Shown here: positions 1 to 8,091 of the stretch, one piece after another | How the letters are laid out: the number at the start of each line of letters is the position of its first letter | How positions within the stretch are numbered: position 1 is the stretch's first letter | Assembly: GCA_051859505.1 (NCBI GenBank) | Contig: JBHYFN010000042.1 | Span: 1 to 31,222, forward strand | Source: JAFIEN01 sp051859505 | GTDB taxonomy: Bacteria; Pseudomonadota; Alphaproteobacteria; Rhodobacterales; Rhodobacteraceae | Reading direction: 5' to 3' | DNA length: 31,222 nt | Position numbers and translations under genes: made by a program | Notes under the pieces: model-generated | What the model saw: only the letters and a program-made list of their open reading frames with translations | What the model was told of the DNA's origin: nothing | The model's database searches: none

Positions 1-2421
1 TGGAGCGGGGGCACCTCGGACGGACAGGGCCGGGATATCTTCGTCCAGCGCTTCAACCCCGACGGCACAACAGCCGGGTCGCCCGAGCGGCTGCAGGGCA
101 TGGAAGGGAACCTCACCGACATAGGCTCGCAGGTCGCGGCCCTGCCGGATGGCGGCTATGTCGTCTCCTGGTCGGGGGATACGTCAGACGGGCAGGGCCG
201 CGACATCTTCGTGCAGCGGTTCGACGCAGAGGGAAACCAGGTCGGCGCGGCCGAGCGTTTGCAGGGCATGCCCGGGTCGCTCAACGACACTTCCGCGAAG
301 ATCGCAACCTTCGACGACGGCAGCTATGCCGTCACCTGGACCGGCCAGACCTCGGACGGCCAGAGCCTGGATGTCTTCGTCCAGCGTTTCGATGCCGACG
401 GCAGCCCTTCGGGAAGCGCGGTGCGCCTTCAGGGCATGGAAGGCGCCCTCATGGATTCGGGGGTGCAGATCACCGATCTGGCGGACGGGGGGTATGTCGT
501 CACATGGCGGGGGGCCACCTCCGACGGTCAGGGCGACGACATCTTCTCGCAGCGCTTCGACCCGGAGGGCGAGCCTGTCGGTGAAACGACGCGGCTTCAG
601 GGCATGGAAGGCAATCTTACCGACGCCATCATAAGAAGCACGGCCCTGCCGGATGGCGGCTATGTCATCACCTGGCAAGGGCAGACGTCCGACGGAGAAC
701 TCTACGACATCTTCGTCCAGCGATTCGAGGCAGACGGGAGCCTTGCCGGAGATGCCGCGCGGCTGCAGGGGATGTCCGGCGGCAACGACTCGTTTCCCTC
801 CATCGCGACACTGGCCGACGGCGGCTATGTCGTCGCCTGGAACGGCGGCACGACGGATGATCAGGGCACCGACATCTTCGTGCAGCGGTTCAACCCCGAT
901 GGCAGCCTTGCGGGCACGCAAGAGCGGCTGCAGGGCATGGAAGGAAACCTCAACGACAGCTCGGTAGAGGTGGTCGCGCTTCACGACGGCGGCTATGCCG
1001 TTGTCTGGTCGGGCTGGACCTCGGACGATCAGTTCAATGACATCTTCCTGCAACGCTTCGACGCCGATGGCGACCGGGTGGGCGACATGGTCCGCACCCA
1101 AGGCATGGACGGTCAGGCCGACAACCAGCCCAGGATCGTCGAGCTGGAAGACGGCAGCATCGCCATCGCCTGGCGCGGCTGGACATCGGATGGTCAGGGC
1201 ACCGACATATTCGTCCAGCGCTTCGAGGCGCCGGGGGGCGCCGACACCATCCATGGCGGTGACGGCGACGACCTCATCTACGGCGGCGAGGGTGACGATG
1301 TTCTTTATGGCGGCGACGGCGATGATGTCCTCTTCGGCGGCGACGGAAATGACACGCTCTGGGGCGGCAGCGGCAACAACACCCTGACCGGAGGGAGCGG
1401 TTTTGACACCTTCGGGTTTTCCCAGAACGGCGGCGCCAATGTTGTCACCGATTTCAGCCTGACCGATTCCAGCGGCGACGGGCGGTTCGATGACCAACTC
1501 GACGTGAGTGACCTTCGCGACCTTGACGGCAATCCGGTGACCGCATGGGATGTGACGGTCACGGATGACGGCGACGGCAATGCCCTTCTGACCTTCCCCG
1601 AGGGCGAGACGATCCTTCTGCTCGGGGTCTTGCCATCGCAGATGCAGACGGCACAGCAGCTGAATGCGGCCGGGATCCCCTGCTTTGTCGCCGGCACGCC
1701 GATCCGTACGCCCGAGGGCGAACGCCCGGTCGAGGATATCGGTGTCGGTGACCTTGTCCTGACGCAGGGCGCGGGGCCGCAGCCCGTGATCTGGGCCGGG
1801 CGTCGCGCGCTCGGCCCCGAGGATCTGGACCGGCAACCGGACCTGCGGCCCATTCACTTTGCGACCGGTTCGATCGGAAACAGCCGCCCGCTGCGCCTTT
1901 CGCCGCAGCATGCGGTGGTCATCCGGCTGGCCACCGGCAAGAGGGTTCTCGCGCGCGCCCGCCACCTGAGCGAGTTGGGACTGCGCGGTGTGCGTGTCGC
2001 GCGCGGCCTGCGCAAGGTGCGCTACCATCACCTGCTTCTGCCTGGCCATGCGATCCTCTGGGCGGCAGGTGCGGGCGCCGAAAGCTTTTACCCCGGCCCC
2101 GAAGCTCTCAGGATGCTGGGTGAGGCACAGCGCATCGGGGTGATCAACGCCCTGCATGCAATGATGTCGGAAAAGCTCGATACACCGGTCTTGCCAAAGC
2201 ATGAGATCCTCGCGCAGCTTTACGGGCCGCGCGCCCTTGCTCTCGCCACGCGCGGAGACCTGCGCACCTCCGGTTTCATGGCGGTCCCCGGACCCATGGG
2301 GCGCGGGAACCCCTCCCACCGCCGCTGTCGAACCAGGCCGTTCCCCCTCAGGAAGGGATCGGACAACATCCAGGCCCGTGCCGCCGTCCGGAGCACGGGT
2401 CTGTCCGAACACAGATTGTGA
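1..2421 (+). CDS. RTX-type repeat protein with C-terminal Hint domain (5' truncated)
   Basis: The frame is open from base 1, so the N-terminus lies outside the window. Up to about base 1230 the protein is a tandem array of about seven repeats of 56 residues (168 nt; one is 165 nt). Each carries a DGGYVVxW motif, then TSDGQGxDIFVQRFDxDG and a closing LQGM. Bases 1237-1395 encode RTX nonapeptides of the GGDGDDxLYGG type, which bind calcium in proteins exported by type I secretion. CFVAGTPI at about base 1681 starts a Hint_2 (hedgehog/intein-like) domain with an SPQHAVV motif near base 1905. Hint domains of this kind are common at the ends of Rhodobacterales RTX proteins. The last 50 or so residues are Arg/Pro-rich and do not look like a Hint end, so a late frameshift is possible. 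Extracellular adhesin or surface role is inferred; the substrate or partner is unknown. Confidence 0.85.
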   Translation, partial: WSGGTSDGQGRDIFVQRFNPDGTTAGSPERLQGMEGNLTDIGSQVAALPDGGYVVSWSGDTSDGQGRDIFVQRFDAEGNQVGAAERLQGMPGSLNDTSAKIATFDDGSYAVTWTGQTSDGQSLDVFVQRFDADGSPSGSAVRLQGMEGALMDSGVQITDLADGGYVVTWRGATSDGQGDDIFSQRFDPEGEPVGETTRLQGMEGNLTDAIIRSTALPDGGYVITWQGQTSDGELYDIFVQRFEADGSLAGDAARLQGMSGGNDSFPSIATLADGGYVVAWNGGTTDDQGTDIFVQRFNPDGSLAGTQERLQGMEGNLNDSSVEVVALHDGGYAVVWSGWTSDDQFNDIFLQRFDADGDRVGDMVRTQGMDGQADNQPRIVELEDGSIAIAWRGWTSDGQGTDIFVQRFEAPGGADTIHGGDGDDLIYGGEGDDVLYGGDGDDVLFGGDGNDTLWGGSGNNTLTGGSGFDTFGFSQNGGANVVTDFSLTDSSGDGRFDDQLDVSDLRDLDGNPVTAWDVTVTDDGDGNALLTFPEGETILLLGVLPSQMQTAQQLNAAGIPCFVAGTPIRTPEGERPVEDIGVGDLVLTQGAGPQPVIWAGRRALGPEDLDRQPDLRPIHFATGSIGNSRPLRLSPQHAVVIRLATGKRVLARARHLSELGLRGVRVARGLRKVRYHHLLLPGHAILWAAGAGAESFYPGPEALRMLGEAQRIGVINALHAMMSEKLDTPVLPKHEILAQLYGPRALALATRGDLRTSGFMAVPGPMGRGNPSHRRCRTRPFPLRKGSDNIQARAAVRSTGLSEHRL
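100..1230 (+). repeat. Coding tandem repeat, 56 residues (168 nt) per unit
   Basis: The LQGM-type motif ends at bases 102, 270, 438, 606, 774, 939 and 1107. The spacing is 168 nt except for one 165-nt unit that lacks a residue. The units are diverged at DNA level but keep the same protein skeleton, which suggests a solenoid or propeller-like extracellular stalk. Confidence 0.85.
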
Positions 2422-2437
2422 TGTCAGCCAGGCTAGC

Positions 2438-2477
2438 GTTCCAAGAAATGCGGGGCTGCATTTCCCGGTCTTGGAAC
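2438..2477. terminator. Hairpin between convergent genes
   Basis: GTTCCAAG (2438-2445) pairs with CTTGGAAC (2470-2477). AAATGC (2446-2451) pairs with GCATTT (2458-2463) around a GGGGCT loop. A 6-nt bulge (CCCGGT) sits on one side. It lies 17 bp past the Hint protein stop and before the convergent ATPase stop, so it probably ends transcription from either side. There is no long T run, so intrinsic termination is not certain. Confidence 0.6.
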
Positions 2478-2531
2478 TGGCAAAGGAGTATCCCGGTCTG
2501 ATCGAGGGGGCCTGCCGCCGGCGCCGCGCGG

Positions 2532-3599
2532 TCAGCAGCGCAGGCCCGTCTCGGGGTCGAAGAGCGAGATGCCGACCGGATCGAAGGTCAGGTGGATCTC
2601 GTCGCCGGGCTCGGGCCCGATTTCCGGCGGAACCCGGGCCGAGAGGCGCGCGCCCCCCAGATCAAGCCAGAGCAGCGTGTCGGCCCCCATCGGCTCGCGC
2701 CCGGTCAGGCGGGCGGGATGGCTGCCGGGCACCGGGGCCGGGTGCACGCCCACGCGTTCGGGGCGGATGCCGAAGGTGATCGGGCCGGGGCGAGGCGGGC
2801 CGGCAAAGGCATAGCCCGACAGCCCGATCACCGCAGCGCCGATCCTGACGCGGTCGCCCTCGAGCCTGGCTTCAAGGAAATTCATCGCGGGCGCGCCGAC
2901 GAAATCGGCGACAAAGCGGGTGGCGGGGCTGCGGTAGATCTCGTCCGGGGTGCCGAACTGCTGGATCACGCCGCCCTCCATCACGGCGATGCGGGTGGCC
3001 AGCGTCATCGCCTCGATCTGGTCATGGGTGACGAAGATGAAGGTGGCGCCCAGCCGGTCGTGCAGCGCCTTGATCTCGGTGCGCATCTCGGTGCGCAGCT
3101 TGGCATCCAGGTTCGACAGCGGTTCGTCGAACAGGAACAGCCGCGCCTTGCGCACCAGCGCCCGCCCGATGGCCACGCGCTGGCGCTGCCCGCCCGACAG
3201 CTGGCCCGGCTTGCGGTCCAGCAGAGGACCGATCTGCAGCACATCGGCCGCCCAGGTCACGCGCTCGTCCATCTCGGCCCTCGAGGCGCCGGCGACGCGC
3301 AGGGCAAAGGCCATGTTGGCCCGCGCCGTCATCGTCGGGTAAAGCGCATAGGACTGGAACACCATCCCGATCTCGCGCTGGCTGGGCTCGAGCCCGGTCA
3401 CGTCGCGCCCGTCGAACAGGATGCGCCCGCCCTGCACCTCGTCCAGCCCGGCGATCGCCGACAGCAGCGTGGACTTGCCGCAGCCCGAGGGGCCAAGCAG
3501 CACGACGAATTCGCCCTCCTCGATGTCGAGCGAGACCTGCTTGAGAACCTCGACCGCGCCGTAGGACCGGATCAGGCGTTCGATATGGACACGGGTCAT
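2532..3599 (-). CDS. Sugar ABC transporter ATP-binding protein (UgpC/MalK type)
   Basis: This 355-residue cytoplasmic ATPase powers the sugar importer encoded upstream. Walker A GPSGCGKST is at residues 36-44, followed by a Q-loop (VFQSYALYP), signature LSGGQRQR, Walker B LFLFDEP and the H-loop THD. A C-terminal TOBE/MalK-like regulatory region follows. The frame stays open far upstream, but the start at 3599 (MTRVHIERL) fits the family and leaves only 2 nt to the permease stop at 3602. It is the last gene of the operon. The length is normal for the CUT1 ATPases. The substrate cannot be read from this subunit. Confidence 0.93.
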   Translation of the reverse strand: MTRVHIERLIRSYGAVEVLKQVSLDIEEGEFVVLLGPSGCGKSTLLSAIAGLDEVQGGRILFDGRDVTGLEPSQREIGMVFQSYALYPTMTARANMAFALRVAGASRAEMDERVTWAADVLQIGPLLDRKPGQLSGGQRQRVAIGRALVRKARLFLFDEPLSNLDAKLRTEMRTEIKALHDRLGATFIFVTHDQIEAMTLATRIAVMEGGVIQQFGTPDEIYRSPATRFVADFVGAPAMNFLEARLEGDRVRIGAAVIGLSGYAFAGPPRPGPITFGIRPERVGVHPAPVPGSHPARLTGREPMGADTLLWLDLGGARLSARVPPEIGPEPGDEIHLTFDPVGISLFDPETGLRC

Positions 3600-3601
3600 C
3601 T

Positions 3602-4453
3602 TTATCCCTTCACCGCGCCGGCGGTCACGCCACGCACGAAATACTTGCCCGACAGGACATAAAGGAGGAGCGGCGGCAGCGCGGCCAGAAGCGTGGCGGC
3701 CATGCTGACGTTGTATTCCGGCACGCCGGTGGCCGAGGTGCCGGCCAGTGACGCGACCGAGACGGTCATCGGCTGCCAGTTGGCGCCGGCGAAGATCAGG
3801 CCCAGAAGGTAATCGTTCCAGACCCCCGTCACCGACAGGATCCCCGCCACGATCGCCACATTCGGCGACAGCGGCGCGATGACCAGCAGGTAGATCTGGA
3901 AGAACCCCGCCCCGTCCACCCGGGCCGCCTTGATCAGCTCGGGCGGCAGGCCGACATAGAAGTTGCGGAAGATCAGCGTCAGGATCGGCAGTCCGAACAG
4001 GACATGGACGATGACCAGCGCCCCCAGCGTCTGGTGGATGCCGCCAAGGGCGAACATGCGCACCAGCGGATAGATCATGATCTGATAGGGCACGAAGGCA
4101 CCGACCAGCAGCAGCGCCATCACAAGCCCCGCCCGCGGCAGGTTCCACAGCGCCAGCGCGAAACCGTTGACCGAGGCGATCACGATCGAAAGCGAGCTTG
4201 CCAGCACCGTGATCACGACCGAGTTCCAGAACCGCCCGCCGATCCCGTTGCAATCGCGCCCGATGCAGGCCGAGGACCAGGCCCGCCCGAACGCCTCGAG
4301 GCTGGGCGACTGCGGCAGCAGGAAGATCGAGGCCATCCGCGCCTCGTCCGTCGTCTTGAGGGCGGTCAGCAGCACGATCACCAGCGGAATGGCAAAGAAG
4401 GCCGCGGTCGTGATCAGGAAGGCGTAGAGGCCGATGCGGGCGGGGCGGGTCAT
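3602..4453 (-). CDS. Sugar ABC transporter permease (MalG-like)
   Basis: An inner-membrane permease of 283 residues with about six transmembrane helices. The EAA loop that docks on the ATPase is visible as ELIKAARVDGAGFFQIYLLV, and the end KYFVRGVTAGAVKG is typical of the MalG class. It has a periplasmic segment with two Cys (ACIGRDC), as often seen in glucose/mannose GtsC-like permeases. The start overlaps the upstream permease stop by 4 nt (ATGA), indicating translational coupling. Confidence 0.93.
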   Translation of the reverse strand: MTRPARIGLYAFLITTAAFFAIPLVIVLLTALKTTDEARMASIFLLPQSPSLEAFGRAWSSACIGRDCNGIGGRFWNSVVITVLASSLSIVIASVNGFALALWNLPRAGLVMALLLVGAFVPYQIMIYPLVRMFALGGIHQTLGALVIVHVLFGLPILTLIFRNFYVGLPPELIKAARVDGAGFFQIYLLVIAPLSPNVAIVAGILSVTGVWNDYLLGLIFAGANWQPMTVSVASLAGTSATGVPEYNVSMAATLLAALPPLLLYVLSGKYFVRGVTAGAVKG

Positions 4454-5319
4454 GCTTCGGCCCTCCAGCGGCGGATCACGGCGATCAGGGCAAAAAGCGC
4501 GATCACCGTCAGCAGCAGGACGGTGGCTGCGGCCGAGGCGAGGCCGATGCTCTGGCGTTCGAAATAGTGGTCCACGATGAACTTGGCCGGCACATCGGTG
4601 GAAAAGCCGGGCCCGCCGCCCGTCAGCGCGACGACAAGGTCGTAGCTGCGCACCACATTCATCCCCAGAAGCACGACGCAGGTCGCCACCATCGGCCCCA
4701 GCATCGGCACGACGACATGCAGATACATCCGCCAGCGCGGAATGCCGTCCACCCGGCCGGCGCGCCAGATCTCGGGATCGACGGATTGCAGGCCGGCAAA
4801 CAGGATCACCATGGTCAGCCCCGCCGATTGCCAGACGCCGGCGATGACAAGGGTGAAGATCGCGCGTTCGGGGCTTGAGAGCAGGTCAAGCGCGAAGCCC
4901 TCGAACCCGAGCGAGCGGATGAAATCCTGCAGCCCCGTCGTGGGGTTGAGAAGCCAGCGCCAGGCAAGCCCGGTCACGATGAAGGACAGCGCGATGGGAT
5001 AGAGATAGATCGTCTGCAACAGGCTGCGCCCGCGCAGGCCCTGATCCAGCGCGATGGCCAGGATCATGCCGAACAGCAGGCAGAAGCCGATGTAGAAGCC
5101 CCCGAAGACGAAAAGGTTGGAATAGGCGACATGCCAGCGCTCGGTATTGAAGAGCCTTTCGTACATGTCGACCCCGGCCCAGCGGGCGACGGGCAGGATG
5201 CGCGACGGGGTGAAGGACAGGCCGATCGTCCACAGGATCGAGACATAATAGCCCACGACCGTGAACAGGATCGTCGGCAGAAGCACGAGCCGCGCCACTG
5301 TCTGGGGGCGAACTGGCAT
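4450..5319 (-). CDS. Sugar ABC transporter permease (MalF-like)
   Basis: A membrane permease of 289 residues, the partner of the MalG-like subunit. Helices include the first segment LVLLPTILFTVVGYYVSILW. The EAA loop is EIWRAGRVDGIPRWRMYLHV. Only six helices are predicted, without the large P2 loop of true MalF. The ORF extends upstream, but the ATG at 5319 (MPVRPQTVARL) matches the family N-terminus. It is separated from the binding-protein gene by 116 bp that hold a strong hairpin. Confidence 0.92.
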   Translation of the reverse strand: MPVRPQTVARLVLLPTILFTVVGYYVSILWTIGLSFTPSRILPVARWAGVDMYERLFNTERWHVAYSNLFVFGGFYIGFCLLFGMILAIALDQGLRGRSLLQTIYLYPIALSFIVTGLAWRWLLNPTTGLQDFIRSLGFEGFALDLLSSPERAIFTLVIAGVWQSAGLTMVILFAGLQSVDPEIWRAGRVDGIPRWRMYLHVVVPMLGPMVATCVVLLGMNVVRSYDLVVALTGGGPGFSTDVPAKFIVDHYFERQSIGLASAAATVLLLTVIALFALIAVIRRWRAEA

Positions 5320-5371
5320 GGGGCGGTGTTCCTGATCTGCGCAAGGTTGGTGAAGGGCAAGGTTGGTCAAT

Positions 5372-5405
5372 GGCCGGCAGGGCGGGGAGAAACGCCCTGC
5401 CGGCC
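5372..5405 (-). terminator. Perfect 13-bp stem-loop between binding-protein and permease genes
   Basis: GGCCGGCAGGGCG (5372-5384) and CGCCCTGCCGGCC (5393-5405) are exact reverse complements around an 8-nt loop. It sits 30 bp after the binding-protein stop. There is no T tract, so partial termination or protection of the upstream mRNA from 3' decay is more likely than full termination. An 11-bp direct repeat (GCAAGGTTGGT at 5341 and 5357) lies next to it. Confidence 0.75.
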
Positions 5406-5435
5406 TGGTCGAGACGGAAGGACGTGTCGACCGTC

Positions 5436-6671
5436 TCAGAAATCCTCGACGACGATCCGCGCATAGCGCGCCGCGGCATCTTCGGCAGACATCGAGGGGT
5501 TGGACCAGAAGCTCATCAGCAGGTCCGCGATCTGGCCGGTGGCATCGCCGCTCAGCAATGCGCCGGTGTTGGGCACCCCGCGGCCTTCGTTCATCCCGGC
5601 CGCCACCATCTGCGAACATGCGCCAAGGAAGCTGACATCGGCATCGCCCCGCGACGGGATCGAGCCCTTGTGAACCGAGAACCGCGTCTGCGCCTCGGGG
5701 TCCAGCAGGGCGCGGATGAAATCGTCCTGTCCCTTGCTTTCGCCCATGTCGGGGAACATGAAGCCGGTCGATCCGACGATCCATGTATCGCCGCCCGCGA
5801 TGGCACAGCCCCAGTCGGTGCCGTATTCCTTGCCCATCGCCTCGAGCTCGCCCATGGCCCAGGTGCCCATGACGAAGATCCCGGCGCGATCATCGGCCAC
5901 AAGGTTCAGCGTGTCCGACCAGGAGCGGTTGGAATTGCCCTCGTCGGCAAGCTCGGAAAGGCTGCGCAGGATCGAGAAGCTTTCGACCAGAGCCTCTTCG
6001 GCCGCCGAGGCATCCTGATCGCGGTAGAAGGCGAGGTAGCCATCAGTGCCGACAAGCGAGGCCAGGATCGAGAAATGCAGGATGTTGAGCTGCCATCCCT
6101 GCGCGCCGACGGCGATGGGGATGATCCCGGCCTCTTGCAGGGCGGGGGCCTGTTCAAGGAAACCGGCCCAGCTGTCGGCGGGTTCGATCCCGGCGGCGTC
6201 GAAAGCGGGGATGGAATACCAGACGAAATTCTGCGTCTCGAAGGCGACGGGGATGGCGTATAGCTCTCCGGCCGGGCCGGCGGCGATGTCGCGGGCGAAT
6301 TGGGGCACGCTGTCGATCAGCCCCTCTTCGGCGACGAAACCGGCGATGTCGCGCAGCACGCCCTGTTCGCCCAGATCGCTGGCCTGTTTGCCGATCGAAA
6401 GGAACATGCCGCCCGGCGGGTTGCCGCCGCCGATCCGCGAGGTGAACAGCGCATTGGCGCCTGCCGCGTGATCGGGGGGCACGATCTCGATCCAGGTGGT
6501 GCCAAGCGCCTCGACGGCATCGGCGATCTGCTGGATCGCGGCGGATTCCGCGCCGGAGGACAGCCAGTGGATGACCTCGACCTCATCGGCCTGGGCGGGG
6601 GCAACAAGGGCCGCGCCTGCGACCAGCGCAGCCGAAGCTGCAGAGGCTTTCGCCCGTGACATCAGTTTCAT
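5436..6671 (-). CDS. Sugar ABC transporter substrate-binding protein (COG1653, glucose/mannose GtsA-like)
   Basis: A periplasmic binding protein of 411 residues. The Sec signal peptide covers about residues 1-28 (hydrophobic core AASAALVAGAALVAP, cleavage after AQA). The mature start DEVEVIHWLSSGAESAAI resembles glucose/mannose-binding proteins of the GtsA group. The start at 6671 is set by a strong ribosome site (GGAGG on the minus strand, 6677-6681); an internal ATG at 6662 is less likely. It is the first gene of the minus-strand operon, divergent from a LacI regulator. The exact sugar is not known. Confidence 0.9.
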   Translation of the reverse strand: MKLMSRAKASAASAALVAGAALVAPAQADEVEVIHWLSSGAESAAIQQIADAVEALGTTWIEIVPPDHAAGANALFTSRIGGGNPPGGMFLSIGKQASDLGEQGVLRDIAGFVAEEGLIDSVPQFARDIAAGPAGELYAIPVAFETQNFVWYSIPAFDAAGIEPADSWAGFLEQAPALQEAGIIPIAVGAQGWQLNILHFSILASLVGTDGYLAFYRDQDASAAEEALVESFSILRSLSELADEGNSNRSWSDTLNLVADDRAGIFVMGTWAMGELEAMGKEYGTDWGCAIAGGDTWIVGSTGFMFPDMGESKGQDDFIRALLDPEAQTRFSVHKGSIPSRGDADVSFLGACSQMVAAGMNEGRGVPNTGALLSGDATGQIADLLMSFWSNPSMSAEDAAARYARIVVEDF

Positions 6672-6689
6672 CTCTTCCTCCCTGATGGC

Positions 6690-6709
6690 GATCCCCTTTG
6701 GCGGGGACC
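6690..6709 (-). promoter_or_regulatory. Small hairpin in the leader of the binding-protein gene
   Basis: GATCCCC (6690-6696) and GGGGACC (6703-6709) pair with one G-U across a 6-nt loop. The hairpin lies just upstream of the ribosome site of the binding-protein gene, so it may shield or stabilise the 5' end of the mRNA. Its function is inferred. Confidence 0.35.
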
Positions 6710-6766
6710 GGTCGCCCGCCTTTGCGACGGACACTCTGCGGCCATCTTCGTCGGGCAGGGGGGCAA

Positions 6767-6785
6767 GGCAAATGCAGTTTGCATC
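6767..6785. promoter_or_regulatory. Candidate LacI-type operator
   Basis: GCAAA (6768-6772) and TTTGC (6778-6782) form a dyad around TGCAG, inside GGCAAATGCAGTTTGCATC. It is the only AT-rich palindrome in the divergent region between the binding-protein operon and the lacI-type gene, so it is the best candidate site for that regulator. Confidence 0.4.
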
Positions 6786-6812
6786 AGATCCCATCACCCG
6801 GCCCGGATCCGC

Positions 6813-6867
6813 CAGACCCCGCGCAGACCCCGAGCAGACCCCGCGCAGGCCCCGATCAGGCCCCTGC
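6813..6867. repeat. Five tandem copies of an 11-bp unit in a divergent intergenic region
   Basis: The unit is CAGACCCCGCG, with copies starting at 6813, 6824, 6835, 6846 and 6857. The first three copies differ at one position; the last two carry A-to-G and end changes. The 11-bp period is close to one helical turn. It lies between the candidate operator and the regulator start. No known function. Confidence 0.7.
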
Positions 6868-6944
6868 GTGGCGAGCCTCGCCCTTGCATCGCCCCCCGGA
6901 ACCCGATCAGATCGCCTCACCTTCCGCTGTTCGGACCTGCCGCC

Positions 6945-8021
6945 ATGTCGCGTTCCACCATTGCCGATATCGCGCGCCTCTCGGGGCTTTCGACCGCGAC
7001 GGTGGACCGGGTGCTGAACTCGCGCCCCGGTGTCAGCGCGGTCAACCGCCAGCGCGTGCTGCAGGCCGCGCGGTCGCTGCACTACCTGCCGTCCGAGGGC
7101 ATGACCGTCCTGCCGGCCCGGCCCGCACAGCTCGAGTTCTTTCTGCCCTATCGCGATCAGGACTTTCTGAAGGAAGTCGCCGCGCGGCTGTCGGATTTCA
7201 CCCGGTCGCTGCCGCTGGTGTCCTCGGCGATCCTGCATGATCTGCCCGACCTCAGCCCCGGCGCGCTTGTCGCCGCCTTCGACCGGATCGACATCGGGAC
7301 AAAGGGCGTCGGGATCGTCGCGGTGGACCATCCCCAGACGCGCAAGGCCGTCGACCGGCTGGTCGAGGCGGGGATCAAGGTCGTGACCTTCGGCTCTGAC
7401 CTGCCCTCATCGGCCCGCGCGGCCTATGTCGGGCTGGATGATCGCGTCGCCGGGCGCACGGCCGGTCTTGTCATGGGGCGGATGTGCCGGCGGCAGGGCG
7501 GTTTCGGCGGGGCGGGGGAGGGCAGTGCGGGGGGGGGCAACACAAGCGGCAAAGGCCGCATCGGTCTTTTCATCGGCCAGCGCAGCCTGCAGGGCCAGCG
7601 CGACCGGGAAGAGGGGTTTCTGGATGTCCTGGGGGCCGAGTTTCCCGAACTCGTGCCGCTGCCCGCGATCGACGTGGGCCTGGGGCAGTCGATGACCGAA
7701 GCCCGGACCGAGGCGCTGATGGCCGCCCATCCCGATCTTGTGGGCCTTTACTGCATGGGCGGCGGGCGCAGCGGCATCGCGGCGGCACTGGCCCGCGCAG
7801 CCCCCGAAAGGCGGCCCTTCACCATCATGCACGACCTGTCGCCCACGATGCGCAGCGCGCTTGCCTCGGGCGTGATCGACCTCGTGATCGACCAGAACGC
7901 CCGGCTGGTGGCCGAGCAGACGGTGATCCGGCTTCTTGGGGCCATCGCCTCGGGCAATGCGCTTCTGCCCGAGCATTTCATCGAACCGCGGCTGATCTTT
8001 CGCGAGAATATCCCGAAGTGA
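6945..8021 (+). CDS. LacI family transcriptional regulator
   Basis: A DNA-binding repressor of 358 residues. The N-terminal helix-turn-helix reads TIADIARLSGLSTATVDRVLNS, followed by a hinge helix (RQRVLQAARSLHYLP) and a periplasmic-binding-protein-like sensor domain. It diverges from the sugar importer at 5436-6671 and probably controls it in response to the imported sugar. Residues about 184-206 form a Gly-rich stretch (GGFGGAGEGSAGGGNTSG) in the sensor domain that family members normally lack. It contains a run of nine G (7529-7537), so a sequencing error or slippage site should be kept in mind, although the frame continues sensibly on both sides. Confidence 0.9.
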   Translation: MSRSTIADIARLSGLSTATVDRVLNSRPGVSAVNRQRVLQAARSLHYLPSEGMTVLPARPAQLEFFLPYRDQDFLKEVAARLSDFTRSLPLVSSAILHDLPDLSPGALVAAFDRIDIGTKGVGIVAVDHPQTRKAVDRLVEAGIKVVTFGSDLPSSARAAYVGLDDRVAGRTAGLVMGRMCRRQGGFGGAGEGSAGGGNTSGKGRIGLFIGQRSLQGQRDREEGFLDVLGAEFPELVPLPAIDVGLGQSMTEARTEALMAAHPDLVGLYCMGGGRSGIAAALARAAPERRPFTIMHDLSPTMRSALASGVIDLVIDQNARLVAEQTVIRLLGAIASGNALLPEHFIEPRLIFRENIPK

Positions 8022-8091
8022 GGGAGGGCCCGTGCCCGCCTGCACGCCCGAGGGCCTGCGGCAGGTCATCCCGATCAGGGTGGCAAGGGCC

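Noticed and set aside
184..2412. A 742-residue minus-strand open frame opposite the RTX/Hint gene
   Set aside because: It is the antisense shadow of a repetitive high-GC gene; the plus strand has clear RTX and Hint motifs.
3600..4253. N-terminal extension of the first ATPase ORF up to 4253
   Set aside because: The extension is the out-of-frame shadow of the MalG-like permease; the ATPase homology begins at 3599.
6672..7331. N-terminal extension of the first binding-protein ORF up to 7331
   Set aside because: It runs antisense into the lacI-type gene; the signal peptide and ribosome site fix the start at 6671.
8022..8091. Possible terminator between lacI-type gene and malG
   Set aside because: Only a 5-bp palindrome (CCTGCGGCAGG) was found, too short to call in such GC-rich DNA.
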